DNA of 27,737 bases from an uncultured Clostridium sp. (GTDB lineage: Bacteria > Bacillota > Clostridia > TANB77 > CAG-508). A program made the position numbers and the translations under genes. The stretch spans positions 1 to 27,737 of the forward strand of contig USMK01000021.1 in assembly GCA_900555835.1 (NCBI GenBank), in the 5' to 3' direction. The notes beneath the pieces are model-generated. The model made no database searches, had not been told where the DNA came from, and was given only the letters and a program-made list of their open reading frames with translations. This document shows, one piece after another, positions 1 to 7,245 of the stretch (position 1 is its first letter; each line of letters opens with the position of its first letter).

Positions 1-2
1 AA

Positions 3-395
3 AAAGCATTAAAAAAGATAAAAGCAATTACAGACATAAATCTATACATGACATCAGAAGAAAAACTAAACACAAAACATATAGCACAATTTCATATAAA
101 TCCAATAAATGCAATAGAAGAAACAGATAAGCAAAACGAAAAAATCAACTTATATAAACTAAGCATAAAAGAAGGAATGAATATAATATATAATACAAAT
201 ATAATGTATTATGATAATGTAAATAATACATTACCAAAAGGAATGAATATAAGTGATAATGTATTAATAGACATGAGTATGCATAAAATAAAACTAAAAA
301 AACAAAAAGTATTTAGAATAAATAAAGATATAAATGATATCGAAACAAAAACAAAAATAGTATGTGTATATGAATACGAAATACAAGAAACATAA
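3..395 (+). CDS. Unrecognised protein, C-terminal part (5' end outside window)
   Basis: The frame is open from the first bases of the window and ends with TAA at 393-395. The first in-frame ATG (48) has no ribosome binding site and the frame stays open upstream of it, so this is most likely the last ~130 residues of a longer gene. The product is hydrophilic and rich in Lys, Asn and Ile, with no membrane segment, signal peptide or motif that I recognise. The segment around residues 60-95 (MNIIYNTNIMYYDN and following) looks like beta-strand-rich globular protein. A separate promoter precedes efp downstream, so it need not share an operon with it. Function unknown. Confidence 0.55.
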   Translation, partial: KALKKIKAITDINLYMTSEEKLNTKHIAQFHINPINAIEETDKQNEKINLYKLSIKEGMNIIYNTNIMYYDNVNNTLPKGMNISDNVLIDMSMHKIKLKKQKVFRINKDINDIETKTKIVCVYEYEIQET

Positions 396-424
396 GAAAA
401 TTATGTAAAATATTAATAAAAACC

Positions 425-453
425 TTGATTTTATAGCAATTTTGGTATAAAAT
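425..453 (+). promoter_or_regulatory. Probable sigma-A promoter of efp
   Basis: TTGATT at 425-430, a 17-base spacer and TAAAAT at 448-453. An overlapping TATAAA at 446-451 would give a 15-base spacer. It lies about 25 bases upstream of the efp ribosome binding site. Confidence 0.5.
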
Positions 454-490
454 AATAAAGATTTAATATAATAATATGGAGGTAGATTTT

Positions 491-1057
491 ATGGCAGAAG
501 TATATATGGCAGGAGATGTAAGAAACGGAACAACATTTGAATTAGATAATTCAGTATATAAGGTAGTAGAGTTCCAACATGTTAAACCAGGAAAAGGAGC
601 AGCATTTGTTAGAACAAAACTAAAAAATGTAATAAATGGATCAGTTATAGAAAAAACATTCAACCCATCAGAAAAATTACAAGGTGCAGAAATAGAAAAA
701 AGAGAAATGCAATACTTATATAATGATGGTGAATTATATTACTTTATGGATAACGAAACATACGAACAAATGCCTTTAAATAAAGAACAATTAGGAGATA
801 GTTTGAAATTCATAAAAGAAAATATGTCAGTAAAAATATTATCATTCAAAGGAAAAGTATTTTCAGTAGAACCACCAATGTTCGTTGAATTAGAAGTTAC
901 ATATACAGAACCAGGATTTAGTGGAAATACATCTACAAATGCAACTAAACCTGCAACATTAGAAACAGGAGCAACAATAAATGTTCCATTATTTGTTAAC
1001 ACAGGAGATATTATCAGAATAGATACAAGAACTGGCGAATATATGGAAAGAATTTAA
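491..1057 (+). CDS. efp: Translation elongation factor P
   Basis: EF-P binds between the P and E sites of the ribosome and relieves stalling at polyproline. The product is 188 residues, the usual length. The N-terminal KOW-like domain (about 1-62) carries the loop KPGKGAAF with the tip lysine K35 that is the usual modification site. The middle and C-terminal OB domains follow, ending with the typical NTGDIIRIDTRTGEYMERI. An ATG at 476 lies in frame, but the ribosome binding site GGAGGT covers 478-483, between it and the second ATG, so the start is set at 491. The zinc-ribbon gene begins 19 bases after the stop, so the two are probably co-transcribed. EF-P is also known to suppress +1 frameshifting at proline runs, which is worth noting beside the +1 shift sites elsewhere in this window. 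Confidence 0.97.
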   Translation: MAEVYMAGDVRNGTTFELDNSVYKVVEFQHVKPGKGAAFVRTKLKNVINGSVIEKTFNPSEKLQGAEIEKREMQYLYNDGELYYFMDNETYEQMPLNKEQLGDSLKFIKENMSVKILSFKGKVFSVEPPMFVELEVTYTEPGFSGNTSTNATKPATLETGATINVPLFVNTGDIIRIDTRTGEYMERI

Positions 1058-1076
1058 GCTTAGAAAGGAAAGGATA

Positions 1077-1583
1077 ATGTCTAACCTAAATAAAAAATAT
1101 GAAGAAGTTCTTCATAACTTGGAAAATAATATAAAAAATTCAAAAGATTTAGAATATGCCAAAGAGCAATTAAGAGAATTAACAGAATTTTTTATAAATG
1201 AAATGGAAACTTTACAAGAAAAAACAACAAAAACAATTGACGAGCTTTCACAAAAACAAACAGAATTAGAAGATAAAATGAAGTTTTTAGAAAAGTCTGT
1301 AAAAGAAATTGAAAATGATATATATGAAGCAGATGATGTGTACGATTTAGAAATTGTTTGTCCATATTGCAATTATGAATTTGTTTTAGAAGACGATACT
1401 GAAAAAGAAGAAGTTGAATGCCCAGAATGTGGAAATATAATTGAAATAGACTGGGATGGAGAAAGCTTTGAAGAAGGTTGTGGTGGACATTGCTCATCTT
1501 GTAGTTCACAATGCGGAATGGAAGAAGAGGATGAAGATGACGAACCTGAAAATAATAAAAATGATAACGAAGATGATATGTAA
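1077..1583 (+). CDS. CD1247-like coiled-coil/zinc-ribbon protein
   Basis: A 168-residue acidic protein. Residues 1-85 are a heptad-rich alpha-helical region, probably a coiled coil. Residues about 98-120 hold a zinc ribbon with CPYC and CPEC knuckles. A Cys-rich patch follows (CGGHCSSCSSQC) and then a very acidic tail. This matches the small CD1247-type clostridial family as I recall it, often found beside efp. No biochemical role is known to me. The ribosome binding site AGGAAAGG lies just before the ATG. The gene is followed by a strong terminator and most likely forms a two-gene operon with efp. Four to eight cysteines could bind Zn or Fe-S; zinc is favoured by the CxxC...CxxC spacing. Confidence 0.75.
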   Translation: MSNLNKKYEEVLHNLENNIKNSKDLEYAKEQLRELTEFFINEMETLQEKTTKTIDELSQKQTELEDKMKFLEKSVKEIENDIYEADDVYDLEIVCPYCNYEFVLEDDTEKEEVECPECGNIIEIDWDGESFEEGCGGHCSSCSSQCGMEEEDEDDEPENNKNDNEDDM

Positions 1584-1585
1584 AT

Positions 1586-1627
1586 AAAAAATACTTATGG
1601 TTTAAGCCATAAGTATTTTTTTGTTTA
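1586..1627. terminator. Bidirectional intrinsic terminator between zinc-ribbon gene and M23 gene
   Basis: A 15-base stem (1586-1600 with 1607-1621) around the loop TTTAAG, with a T run on the plus strand and an A run at the 5' side that gives a T run on the minus strand. It can serve both converging genes. Confidence 0.85.
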
Positions 1628-2231
1628 TTTTTCAGTTAGATAATTTAAAGGATTAACATATGTATTATTTTCTTTTATTGAAAAATGCAAATGAGCACCA
1701 GTTGTAGCACCATTTGTGGGTTTTCCGAGAAGTATCTTTGTATGGATTATTTGGAACACCGATATACATATTTTGGTCCAACTTCTCCAATCTTTTGCCC
1801 TTTTCGTATATAATCTCCGACATTTACTATAAAATTAGGGGACATATGAGAATAACCAATTATAAAATTGTCATTTTCAATTTTTATAGTAAATCCATTT
1901 GCACCGATTAAACCCAGCATAAATAACCTTTCCATTTATTGAAGAAACTAAACTAGAACCTGTCGGTGCAGCAATATCTATTCCATAATGTAAAGAAGAA
2001 GCACCGTGATGTTGGTTTATTTCTAGTTCCAAATTGAGACGAAATTTTGGAATAGCCAGGAGCTGGCCAGGCAAATGAAGTTGATAGTGAATAAATGTTA
2101 TCTTCAATTTCCGAAGAATCATGAATATTGTTAGAATAAATACTAATAGGGATTACGGTTATAATTATTAAAAATAATACTATAAAAAACATACTAAAAA
2201 ATAAACGAGAATTAAAAAAACTACTATACAT
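1625..2231 (-). CDS. M23 (LytM-type) peptidase whose frame shifts +1 four times
   Basis: No single frame covers this gene. Skipping one C at four in-frame CGG codons gives exactly 201 codons: a membrane anchor (residues about 10-30), a short linker and a complete M23 zinc peptidase domain. The ligands and catalytic His are all present: H81 and D85 in HYGID, H128 in YSHMS, and H179/H181 in GAHLHF. The shifted residues are G76, G109, G157 and G168; G76 and G109 sit where relatives usually have Gly (TSG before the HxxxD motif, GxNG in the core). The ribosome binding site GGAG lies before ATG 2231. Without shifting, translation stops after 92 residues. It would act on peptidoglycan cross-links outside the cell membrane. 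Automated annotation would call it a pseudogene, but no substitution-type decay is visible, so I treat it as a probably functional gene. Confidence 0.8.
1725..1727 (-). other. +1 frameshift site 4 in M23 gene (TCT CGG A)
   Basis: In-frame CGG at codon 168. Skipping the C reads GGA in KDTSGKPTNGATTG and opens the frame of the HLH zinc motif. The 19 bases ending here are identical to the rluD shift site. Confidence 0.8.
1759..1761 (-). other. +1 frameshift site 3 in M23 gene (TAT CGG T)
   Basis: In-frame CGG at codon 157. Skipping the C reads GGT in VGPKYVYGVPNNPY. Confidence 0.78.
1904..1906 (-). other. +1 frameshift site 2 in M23 gene (AAT CGG T)
   Basis: In-frame CGG at codon 109. Skipping the C reads GGT as the Gly of AGFNGANGF, matching the usual GxNG turn of M23 enzymes. 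Confidence 0.8.
2004..2006 (-). other. +1 frameshift site 1 in M23 gene (TCA CGG T)
   Basis: In-frame CGG at codon 76. Skipping the C reads GGT (Gly) and opens the frame that encodes the HYGID motif. The unshifted frame stops after 17 codons. Confidence 0.8.
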
Positions 2232-2276
2232 AAAATTACTCCAATCTTAAATAATATAGTAGCCCCCATATATAAA

Positions 2277-2984
2277 CTAATGAATTTTTTCTTTGATTTG
2301 TCTCTTTTTTTCTTCATATTTTGCTTTTATTTCTGGCAAAAGTGATTTCACATTAGGAAATGCATTAACTAAACGTCTACCAAGAATAGATTTTTTTCTC
2401 AAAATTTCTCTTGTTTTTTCACTAATTTCCTCTGTGTTATCTTTAATAACAGAGCAAGCCGTTGTTTTGAATTTTGAAATAATATTAAATGAAACAATAT
2501 TATCAATTACAAATGCAATTAGCAAAATTGAACTTATATAAATAATTAATCCGTGAGAAACTTCTGAAAGTAGGCCAGTTACAAATGGATTAACTATACA
2601 TACAAGTAAAACTCCAAACACACCAAAAATAACAGAATTTTCTAAGCAAACACGACCATTTATATTAAAAGTTTTACGTGAATAATCCCACCATCTTGCT
2701 TGGAATAATTTTTCCATAACAAAACTTGTAACATACTCAAAAAATGTACAAACAAATGCTGCAAGAATAAATAAAGCAAATGGATCATTTTTGTAATTAT
2801 CTAATAATAAAATCATAATAACGGCTGAAAATCCGTAGATAGGACAGTATGGACCAATAAAAAAGCCTCTATTTATGAATTTCCTTTTTTCAATTCCAAT
2901 TGCAATAACTTCAATTAGCCAACCACCAATAGAATAAATCATAAAAAGCAAAAAATAGTAAAAAATACTATATATTGAAATCAT
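2277..2984 (-). CDS. CmpB-type putative ABC transporter permease (DUF1113-like membrane protein)
   Basis: A 235-residue protein with five or six hydrophobic segments between residues 5 and 165 and a basic cytoplasmic tail. The conserved N-terminal GGWLIEV, the GPYCPIYGF stretch and the RWWDYS motif are typical of the family named ABC_trans_CmpB (putative type IV ABC permease). No ATPase partner is adjacent and the transport role of the family is not proven, so the substrate is unknown. The start follows AGGAGGATTTACA. It lies between ackA and the M23 gene on the same strand, but a hairpin terminator separates it from ackA. Confidence 0.8.
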   Translation of the reverse strand: MISIYSIFYYFLLFMIYSIGGWLIEVIAIGIEKRKFINRGFFIGPYCPIYGFSAVIMILLLDNYKNDPFALFILAAFVCTFFEYVTSFVMEKLFQARWWDYSRKTFNINGRVCLENSVIFGVFGVLLVCIVNPFVTGLLSEVSHGLIIYISSILLIAFVIDNIVSFNIISKFKTTACSVIKDNTEEISEKTREILRKKSILGRRLVNAFPNVKSLLPEIKAKYEEKKRQIKEKIH

Positions 2985-3017
2985 TGTAAATCCTCCTAAG
3001 TAATAAATAAAAATATA

Positions 3018-3037
3018 AGCGGGAACAAAGCCCCGCT
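3018..3037 (-). terminator. ackA terminator
   Basis: The stem AGCGGG/CCCGCT around an 8-base loop is unusually GC-rich for this region and lies just after the ackA stop. On the minus strand it is followed by TATATTTTTATTT. Confidence 0.7.
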
Positions 3038-3045
3038 AAAATTAT

Positions 3046-4236
3046 CTATTTAATTAAAGCAAGTGTTTCTTTTGCTATCATAAGTTCTTCGTTTGTTGGA
3101 ACAACATAAACTTTAACTTTTGAATCAGATGAAGAAATTTCTTTTTCTTCTCCTCTTACATTATTTGCATCATTATCTAATTTTACACCTAAAAATTCAA
3201 GTTGTTTGCAAACTTCTGCTCTTGTATCTTTTCCGTTTTCCCCGATACCAGCTGTAAATACAATAACATCAACACCATTCATTGCAACAACACATCTTGC
3301 AATATAGCTTGCAACTAAATAATTGTAATTATCTAAGGCAAGTTTTGCTCTTTCATTACCTTCTTTTTCTGCTGTTTCAATATCTCTAAAATCAACAGAT
3401 ATTCCAGAAACACCGTAAACACCAGATTCTTTATTTAAAACTTTATCAATTTCGTCAGCTGACAAGTTTTCTTTTTTCATTAAGAATGTAACAATTGAAG
3501 GGTCTAAGTCACCACTTCTTGAACCCATAGGAATTCCAGCAAGAGGTGTTAATCCCATACTTGTTTCAACACATTTTCCACCAAGAACTGCTGAAATACT
3601 AGCTCCTTGTCCTAAATGGCAAGTTACTATTTTTAAATCTTTAATGTCTTTATCCATAATTTCTGCAACTCTGTGTGATACATATTTGTGAGATGTACCA
3701 TGGAATCCATATTTACGAACACCATATTTTTCATAGTATTTGTAAGGAATAGGGTAAATGTATCTGTGAGCTGGAATTGTTTGATGGAAAGCTGTATCAA
3801 ATACACCAACCATTTTTGCGTGTGGAAGAACGGCTTTACAAGCTTCTATTCCAAGCAATCCAGCTGGATTGTGTAAAGGTGCTAATTCAGAACATTCTTT
3901 TACTTTTTCAATAACTTCGTCAGTTATAACAACTGAATCGCTAAATTTTTCTCCACCATGAACCATTCTATGACCAACAGCTTCAATTTCTTTTATATCA
4001 GAAATAACGCCATATTCTTTGCTTAATAGTTTTTCTATAACAAAACTAATTGCTTCTTTATGAGATGGTACAGGGTGTTCAAATTTATTTTTTTCACCAT
4101 TGGCTGTGTGTGTTAAAAAAGAAGAATCTTGTCCAATTCTTTCATAATTTCCCTTTGCCAAAACTGTTTCTGTGTCCATATCAATTACTTGATATTTTAG
4201 TGATGAACTACCACTATTTAAAACTAAAATCTTCAT
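3046..4236 (-). CDS. ackA: Acetate kinase
   Basis: Converts acetyl phosphate and ADP to acetate and ATP, the energy-yielding last step of acetate fermentation. It is 396 residues long, the normal length. Signature 1 (ILVLNSGSSSLK) is at 3-14, R90 in GHRMVHGG, D147 in VFDTAFHQTIPAHRY, H179 in GFHGTSHKYVSHR, the HLGQGAS phosphate loop near 207-213, R240 in MGSRSGDLDPS, and catalytic E383 in PTNEEL. The ribosome binding site AAGGAGAG precedes the ATG. Its partner pta lies 3 kb away on the other strand with its own promoter, so the two are not one operon here, unlike the common pta-ackA arrangement. Confidence 0.98.
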   Translation of the reverse strand: MKILVLNSGSSSLKYQVIDMDTETVLAKGNYERIGQDSSFLTHTANGEKNKFEHPVPSHKEAISFVIEKLLSKEYGVISDIKEIEAVGHRMVHGGEKFSDSVVITDEVIEKVKECSELAPLHNPAGLLGIEACKAVLPHAKMVGVFDTAFHQTIPAHRYIYPIPYKYYEKYGVRKYGFHGTSHKYVSHRVAEIMDKDIKDLKIVTCHLGQGASISAVLGGKCVETSMGLTPLAGIPMGSRSGDLDPSIVTFLMKKENLSADEIDKVLNKESGVYGVSGISVDFRDIETAEKEGNERAKLALDNYNYLVASYIARCVVAMNGVDVIVFTAGIGENGKDTRAEVCKQLEFLGVKLDNDANNVRGEEKEISSSDSKVKVYVVPTNEELMIAKETLALIK

Positions 4237-4296
4237 AATTAAAACTCTCCTTTAAATAAATTACAAGTTAAAACTTGCCTAAATCTGATAAAGCCT

Positions 4297-4325
4297 ATTA
4301 TATCACAAAAAAATAGAGAAGTGAA
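4297..4325 (-). promoter_or_regulatory. Probable ackA promoter
   Basis: Read on the minus strand: TTCACT, a 17-base spacer and a perfect TATAAT (plus-strand 4297-4302), about 60 bases before the ackA start. The -35 half overlaps the hairpin at 4319-4339. Confidence 0.55.
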
Positions 4326-4343
4326 GAAAAAAATCACTTTTTT
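4319..4343 (+). terminator. Possible hairpin/terminator in the ackA upstream region
   Basis: AAGTGA and TCACTT flank an A-rich 9-base loop, followed by TTTT. No plus-strand gene ends here, and it overlaps the ackA -35 region, so it may instead be a regulator site. Weak. Confidence 0.3.
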
Positions 4344-4403
4344 ATGCTACTGATATTATAAAACTTGAAAAATAAGAAAGAAAACAAAAAGAAGAAACAA
4401 GCA

Positions 4404-4479
4404 AGTCGAAAAATGTCGAAAAATTTTAGGAATAAATTCGCAAAGAAATATTTACAATTAGATAAATGTGTGGTAACAT
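4404..4479 (+). promoter_or_regulatory. Promoter module with tandem Spo0A-box-like sites (copy 1)
   Basis: AGTCGAA (4404-4410) and TGTCGAA (4414-4420) are spaced 10 bases apart, one helical turn. TTTACA (4451-4456), a 17-base spacer and TAACAT (4474-4479) follow. TGTCGAA is the known core of the Spo0A box. The same arrangement recurs at 27645-27718. Its transcript would run into a ~280-base region before the Rpn-like gene. Control by Spo0A is inference. Confidence 0.5.
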
Positions 4480-4709
4480 AATATAGATTGCTTTTATGCA
4501 TAAAAATTAAAATAATAGATTAATTCAAACTAATCTAATTCAACTTAGGCATGACATAAATAAAAATAAAGGCTATTTCAAGCCGAAGAAATCAAATAAA
4601 AAATTAAATAATTACAAGTAATAATTGTATTTTTATAATTCTACTCAAATGAACTGAATATAATCCATTAAGCACATTTTATACTGCTAGACGAGTATTA
4701 GGGAAAGTA
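4480..4709. other. Intergenic stretch without a recognisable gene
   Basis: About 230 bases between promoter module copy 1 and the Rpn promoter. I see short inverted repeats (AGATTA...TAATCT near 4516-4538) and no open frame of coding appearance. It would be a long 5' leader if transcribed from the upstream module. Confidence 0.5.
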
Positions 4710-4739
4710 TTGAAAAACATAATTATTACATTGTATAAT
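4710..4739 (+). promoter_or_regulatory. Promoter of the Rpn-like gene
   Basis: TTGAAA (4710-4715), an 18-base spacer and a perfect TATAAT (4734-4739). The ribosome binding site AAGGAGG begins three bases after the -10, so a transcript from this promoter would carry it at its extreme 5' end. Confidence 0.6.
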
Positions 4740-4762
4740 ACAAGGAGGAAATATATTGAACA

Positions 4763-5569
4763 ATGAAAAAAACTTTAAAAAGTGATATTATATTTAAAAA
4801 TCTGTTTTCTGCTAAAAGAAATAGAGAATTGTTAGTTGACTTATTAGAAAGTATCCTTGAAATAAAAATACATACGATTGAGGTTCAGAAAGAAGTAGAA
4901 ACAGATATTAGCAACATAAATGAAAAGCTAGGTCGAATGGACATTGTAGCCACAATAAACACCGAACTGATAGTGGACCTGGAAATGCAAAATACCGATT
5001 ATGAAGATACTGAAAAAAGAGCCGTATTTTATGCAGGAAACTTGATAAAAAATTCCATAAAACCAAAGGAAAAATATGATACCATAAAAGATATAGCAGT
5101 AATTTGGATATTAGATTATGAAATGCAAAATGAAAATAAAGAATATTTTACAAGAACTAAAACAGTTGAAGATAAATATTGTAAATATGAAATAATAAAA
5201 GGCGTGAAGTATTACTTTATTGAATTACCTAAATTTAGAAGAATAGTAACAAAGAAGTTAGAAACCAAGCTAGAAGAATGGTTAGCATTAATAGATTATG
5301 AAAGAAAGGAATTGATAGAAATGTCAATAAATCAAAATGAAAAAGTAAAAAAAGCAAAAGAAGAATGTGAATACCTACAAGGAGACGAAGCAGCACAAAG
5401 ACTAGAAGAACTAAGAAACAGAGCAATTCGAGACGAAAAGGCTGCATTTAGTTGTGGAGTAAAAAAAGGTTTGATAGAAACTGCCAAGCAGATGATAAAA
5501 AATAACATAGATATAAATATAATACAAAAATGCACAGGGCTTAGTTTGAAAGAAGTAAAGAGATTATAA
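4763..5569 (+). CDS. Rpn/PDDEXK-type nuclease, 'putative transposase' family
   Basis: A 268-residue PD-(D/E)XK nuclease-like protein of the Rpn / PDDEXK_2 transposase-like group. The start MKKTLKSDIIFKNLFS is typical of the family. The active-site motifs are visible as GRMD (D60) and DLEMQ (D72, E74, Q76). The middle (about 185-225) is a charged helical region, and the tail (ITAKQMIKNN-like, then CTGLSLKEVKRL) resembles the small helical repeat that ends many members. E. coli Rpn proteins promote recA-independent recombination as DNA endonucleases; others have been linked to phage defence. The ATG is used although AAGGAGG is 14 bases away, because the closer TTG is in another frame. A deletion remnant of a related copy follows directly. 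Confidence 0.8.
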   Translation: MKKTLKSDIIFKNLFSAKRNRELLVDLLESILEIKIHTIEVQKEVETDISNINEKLGRMDIVATINTELIVDLEMQNTDYEDTEKRAVFYAGNLIKNSIKPKEKYDTIKDIAVIWILDYEMQNENKEYFTRTKTVEDKYCKYEIIKGVKYYFIELPKFRRIVTKKLETKLEEWLALIDYERKELIEMSINQNEKVKKAKEECEYLQGDEAAQRLEELRNRAIRDEKAAFSCGVKKGLIETAKQMIKNNIDINIIQKCTGLSLKEVKRL

Positions 5570-5585
5570 AAAGTTTTTACATTTT

Positions 5586-5708
5586 GGAAAATACATAAAA
5601 ATACATACAGTAGAGGTGCAGAAAGAAGTAGAAACAGATATTAGTAACATAAATAAACTAGACAAAAAGTTGATTATAAAATATACTGGATTAACAGAAA
5701 AAAATTGA
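5586..5708 (+). pseudogene. Internal-deletion remnant of a second Rpn-like gene
   Basis: The frame reads KYIKIHTVEVQKEVETDISN, then NKLDKKLIIKYTGLTEKN and a stop. The first part matches residues 34-53 of the upstream Rpn-like protein almost exactly, and the last part matches its C-terminal IIQKCTGLSLKE. About 180 codons between them are missing and there is no start codon. It begins 16 bases after the intact gene's stop. This points to a tandem duplication followed by deletion. Confidence 0.75.
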
Positions 5709-5772
5709 AGCAATTGCATTATGAAAAAAATAAAAATAATTTAATTTACAAAAAAATCACATTCATGAATTA

Positions 5773-5801
5773 TTGCAATATAATAAGAATAAGTATATAA
5801 T
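5773..5801 (+). promoter_or_regulatory. Promoter of the symporter gene
   Basis: TTGCAA (5773-5778), a 17-base spacer and TATAAT (5796-5801), leaving a ~55-base leader before the gene. Confidence 0.65.
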
Positions 5802-5864
5802 ATATACCAATTAGAAGATATGACTATATTTTCTAGATAAGCTTCTTTTTTAAGGAGAAATATT

Positions 5865-7100
5865 ATGAAAAACTTTTTTAAAACTTACAAGTCAATTATT
5901 ATACTTTTGGTTGCGATAATAATTGGCACTATCGTTGGGATAGTATTCAAAGAAAAGGCAGCCGTTCTAAGTCCTTTTGGGGATATCTTTTTAAATTTAA
6001 TGTTCGTTGTTATAATCCCACTAATATTTTTAAGTATTACAACATCAATAACAAAAATGAAACAACCCAAAAGGTTAGGAAAGATTATGGTTACTATTGT
6101 AACTGTTTTTGTACTTACTTCATTAGTTGCAGTGTTAGTAGGCGTTGGAGCTACATATTCGTTTAAATTAGTAAGTACAGATGATGGCGAGTTGATTAAA
6201 AATTCGCTAGAAAGTGGAGAAAATGTAAATACAGAGGATGAAGATGTATCAATTTTGCAAAGAACGGTTGATGCACTAACGGTAAACGACTTTTCAAAAC
6301 TATTTTCAAAAAGCAATATTATTGCAGTAATTCTTGTTTCTATTCTTGTTGGAATATCTATAAATCTAACCGGGGAAGCGGGAAAACCAGTTTTGGACGT
6401 TTTGAATTCAGCATATGAAGTAATAATGAAGTTAATTAAAATTATTATGTATTATGCTCCGATAGGACTTGGATGTTATTTTGCTTCATTGGTAGGAACT
6501 TTTGGAAGTACAATTGCAGTGGGATATTTAAAAACTTTTGTACTTTATACAGTAGTTTCTGTATTATTTTATGTAATTGTGTATTCGATTTATGCTTTAA
6601 TAGCAGGAGGAAAGAAGGGATTTGTGGCATTTTGGAAAAATATAATTCCACCTACAATAACATCACTTGCAACTTGTTCGTCAGCTGCTTCGATTCCTAG
6701 TAATACAGAAGCAGCAAAGAAAATAGGAGTATCGCCAGATATTGCAGAAACTATGATACCTCTTGGAACTAGCTTCCATAAAGATGGATCTATAATAGGT
6801 TCTGTATTTAAAATAATGTTTTTGGTTTGCTTATTTGGAGCAAATCCGGGAATTGGTCAAATAATAATAGTTGCACTTATTGCTAATTTATTAGTAACGG
6901 CTGTGCCAATTGGAGGAGGCACTATATCAGAAATGCTAATACTTACAATGATGGGCTTTCCAGTAGCAGCATTACCAATTTTAACAATAATAGCTACAAT
7001 AATAGATCCACCAGCTACAATGCTAAATGTAGTAGGAGATGCAAGTTCTTCAATGCTTGTTGCGAGAATTGTGGATGGCAAGGAATGGATGAAAAAATAA
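5865..7100 (+). CDS. Dicarboxylate/amino acid:cation symporter (DAACS/SDF family)
   Basis: A 411-residue membrane protein of the glutamate-transporter fold. Eight hydrophobic helices and two re-entrant hairpins can be traced. The hairpin-1 tip is TCSSAASIPSN (near 268-278), the TM7 motif usually NMDGT reads SFHKDGS here (near 305), and hairpin 2 includes AVPIGGGTISEM (near 350). DPPATMLNVVGD near the C-terminus is the substrate and sodium-binding helix. It probably imports an amino acid or dicarboxylate with Na+ or H+; the altered TM7 motif makes the exact substrate uncertain. The loop at 105-140 is longer and more acidic than usual. The ribosome binding site AAGGAG precedes the ATG. It is monocistronic, with its own promoter and terminator. 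Confidence 0.9.
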   Translation: MKNFFKTYKSIIILLVAIIIGTIVGIVFKEKAAVLSPFGDIFLNLMFVVIIPLIFLSITTSITKMKQPKRLGKIMVTIVTVFVLTSLVAVLVGVGATYSFKLVSTDDGELIKNSLESGENVNTEDEDVSILQRTVDALTVNDFSKLFSKSNIIAVILVSILVGISINLTGEAGKPVLDVLNSAYEVIMKLIKIIMYYAPIGLGCYFASLVGTFGSTIAVGYLKTFVLYTVVSVLFYVIVYSIYALIAGGKKGFVAFWKNIIPPTITSLATCSSAASIPSNTEAAKKIGVSPDIAETMIPLGTSFHKDGSIIGSVFKIMFLVCLFGANPGIGQIIIVALIANLLVTAVPIGGGTISEMLILTMMGFPVAALPILTIIATIIDPPATMLNVVGDASSSMLVARIVDGKEWMKK

Positions 7101-7103
7101 TGA

Positions 7104-7152
7104 AAAAGTATGCAAATAAGGAAATAAAGTCCGATGTTTGCATACTTTTAAT
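7104..7152 (+). terminator. Terminator of the symporter gene
   Basis: A 13-base perfect inverted repeat, AAAAGTATGCAAA (7104-7116) and its complement (7137-7149), with a 20-base loop and a T-rich end. Confidence 0.7.
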
Positions 7153-7178
7153 TTTCTTGTTCATACTAGTCGATTTTC

Positions 7179-7207
7179 TTGACTTTGTGTGATTATTTCT
7201 ATATAAT
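7179..7207 (+). promoter_or_regulatory. Promoter of the pta operon
   Basis: TTGACT (7179-7184), a 17-base spacer and TATAAT (7202-7207); near-consensus sigma-A. Confidence 0.8.
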
Positions 7208-7245
7208 CTTAATAGATTTTTATATGATAAATTTATGGAGGTTTT

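Noticed and set aside
476..490. ATG 476 as the efp start
   Set aside because: The ribosome binding site lies downstream of it; the conserved MAEVYMAGDVRNG begins at 491.
1714..1911. Plus-strand open frame opposite the M23 gene
   Set aside because: No binding site and no protein-like composition; it is a shadow of the minus-strand peptidase.
1625..2231. Calling the M23 gene a plain pseudogene
   Set aside because: All four lesions are the same event (one C before GG in codon phase) and the restored protein has no other defect, which decay would not produce.
4316..4343. Hairpin upstream of ackA as a riboswitch
   Set aside because: Too short and simple, and no conserved aptamer is visible.
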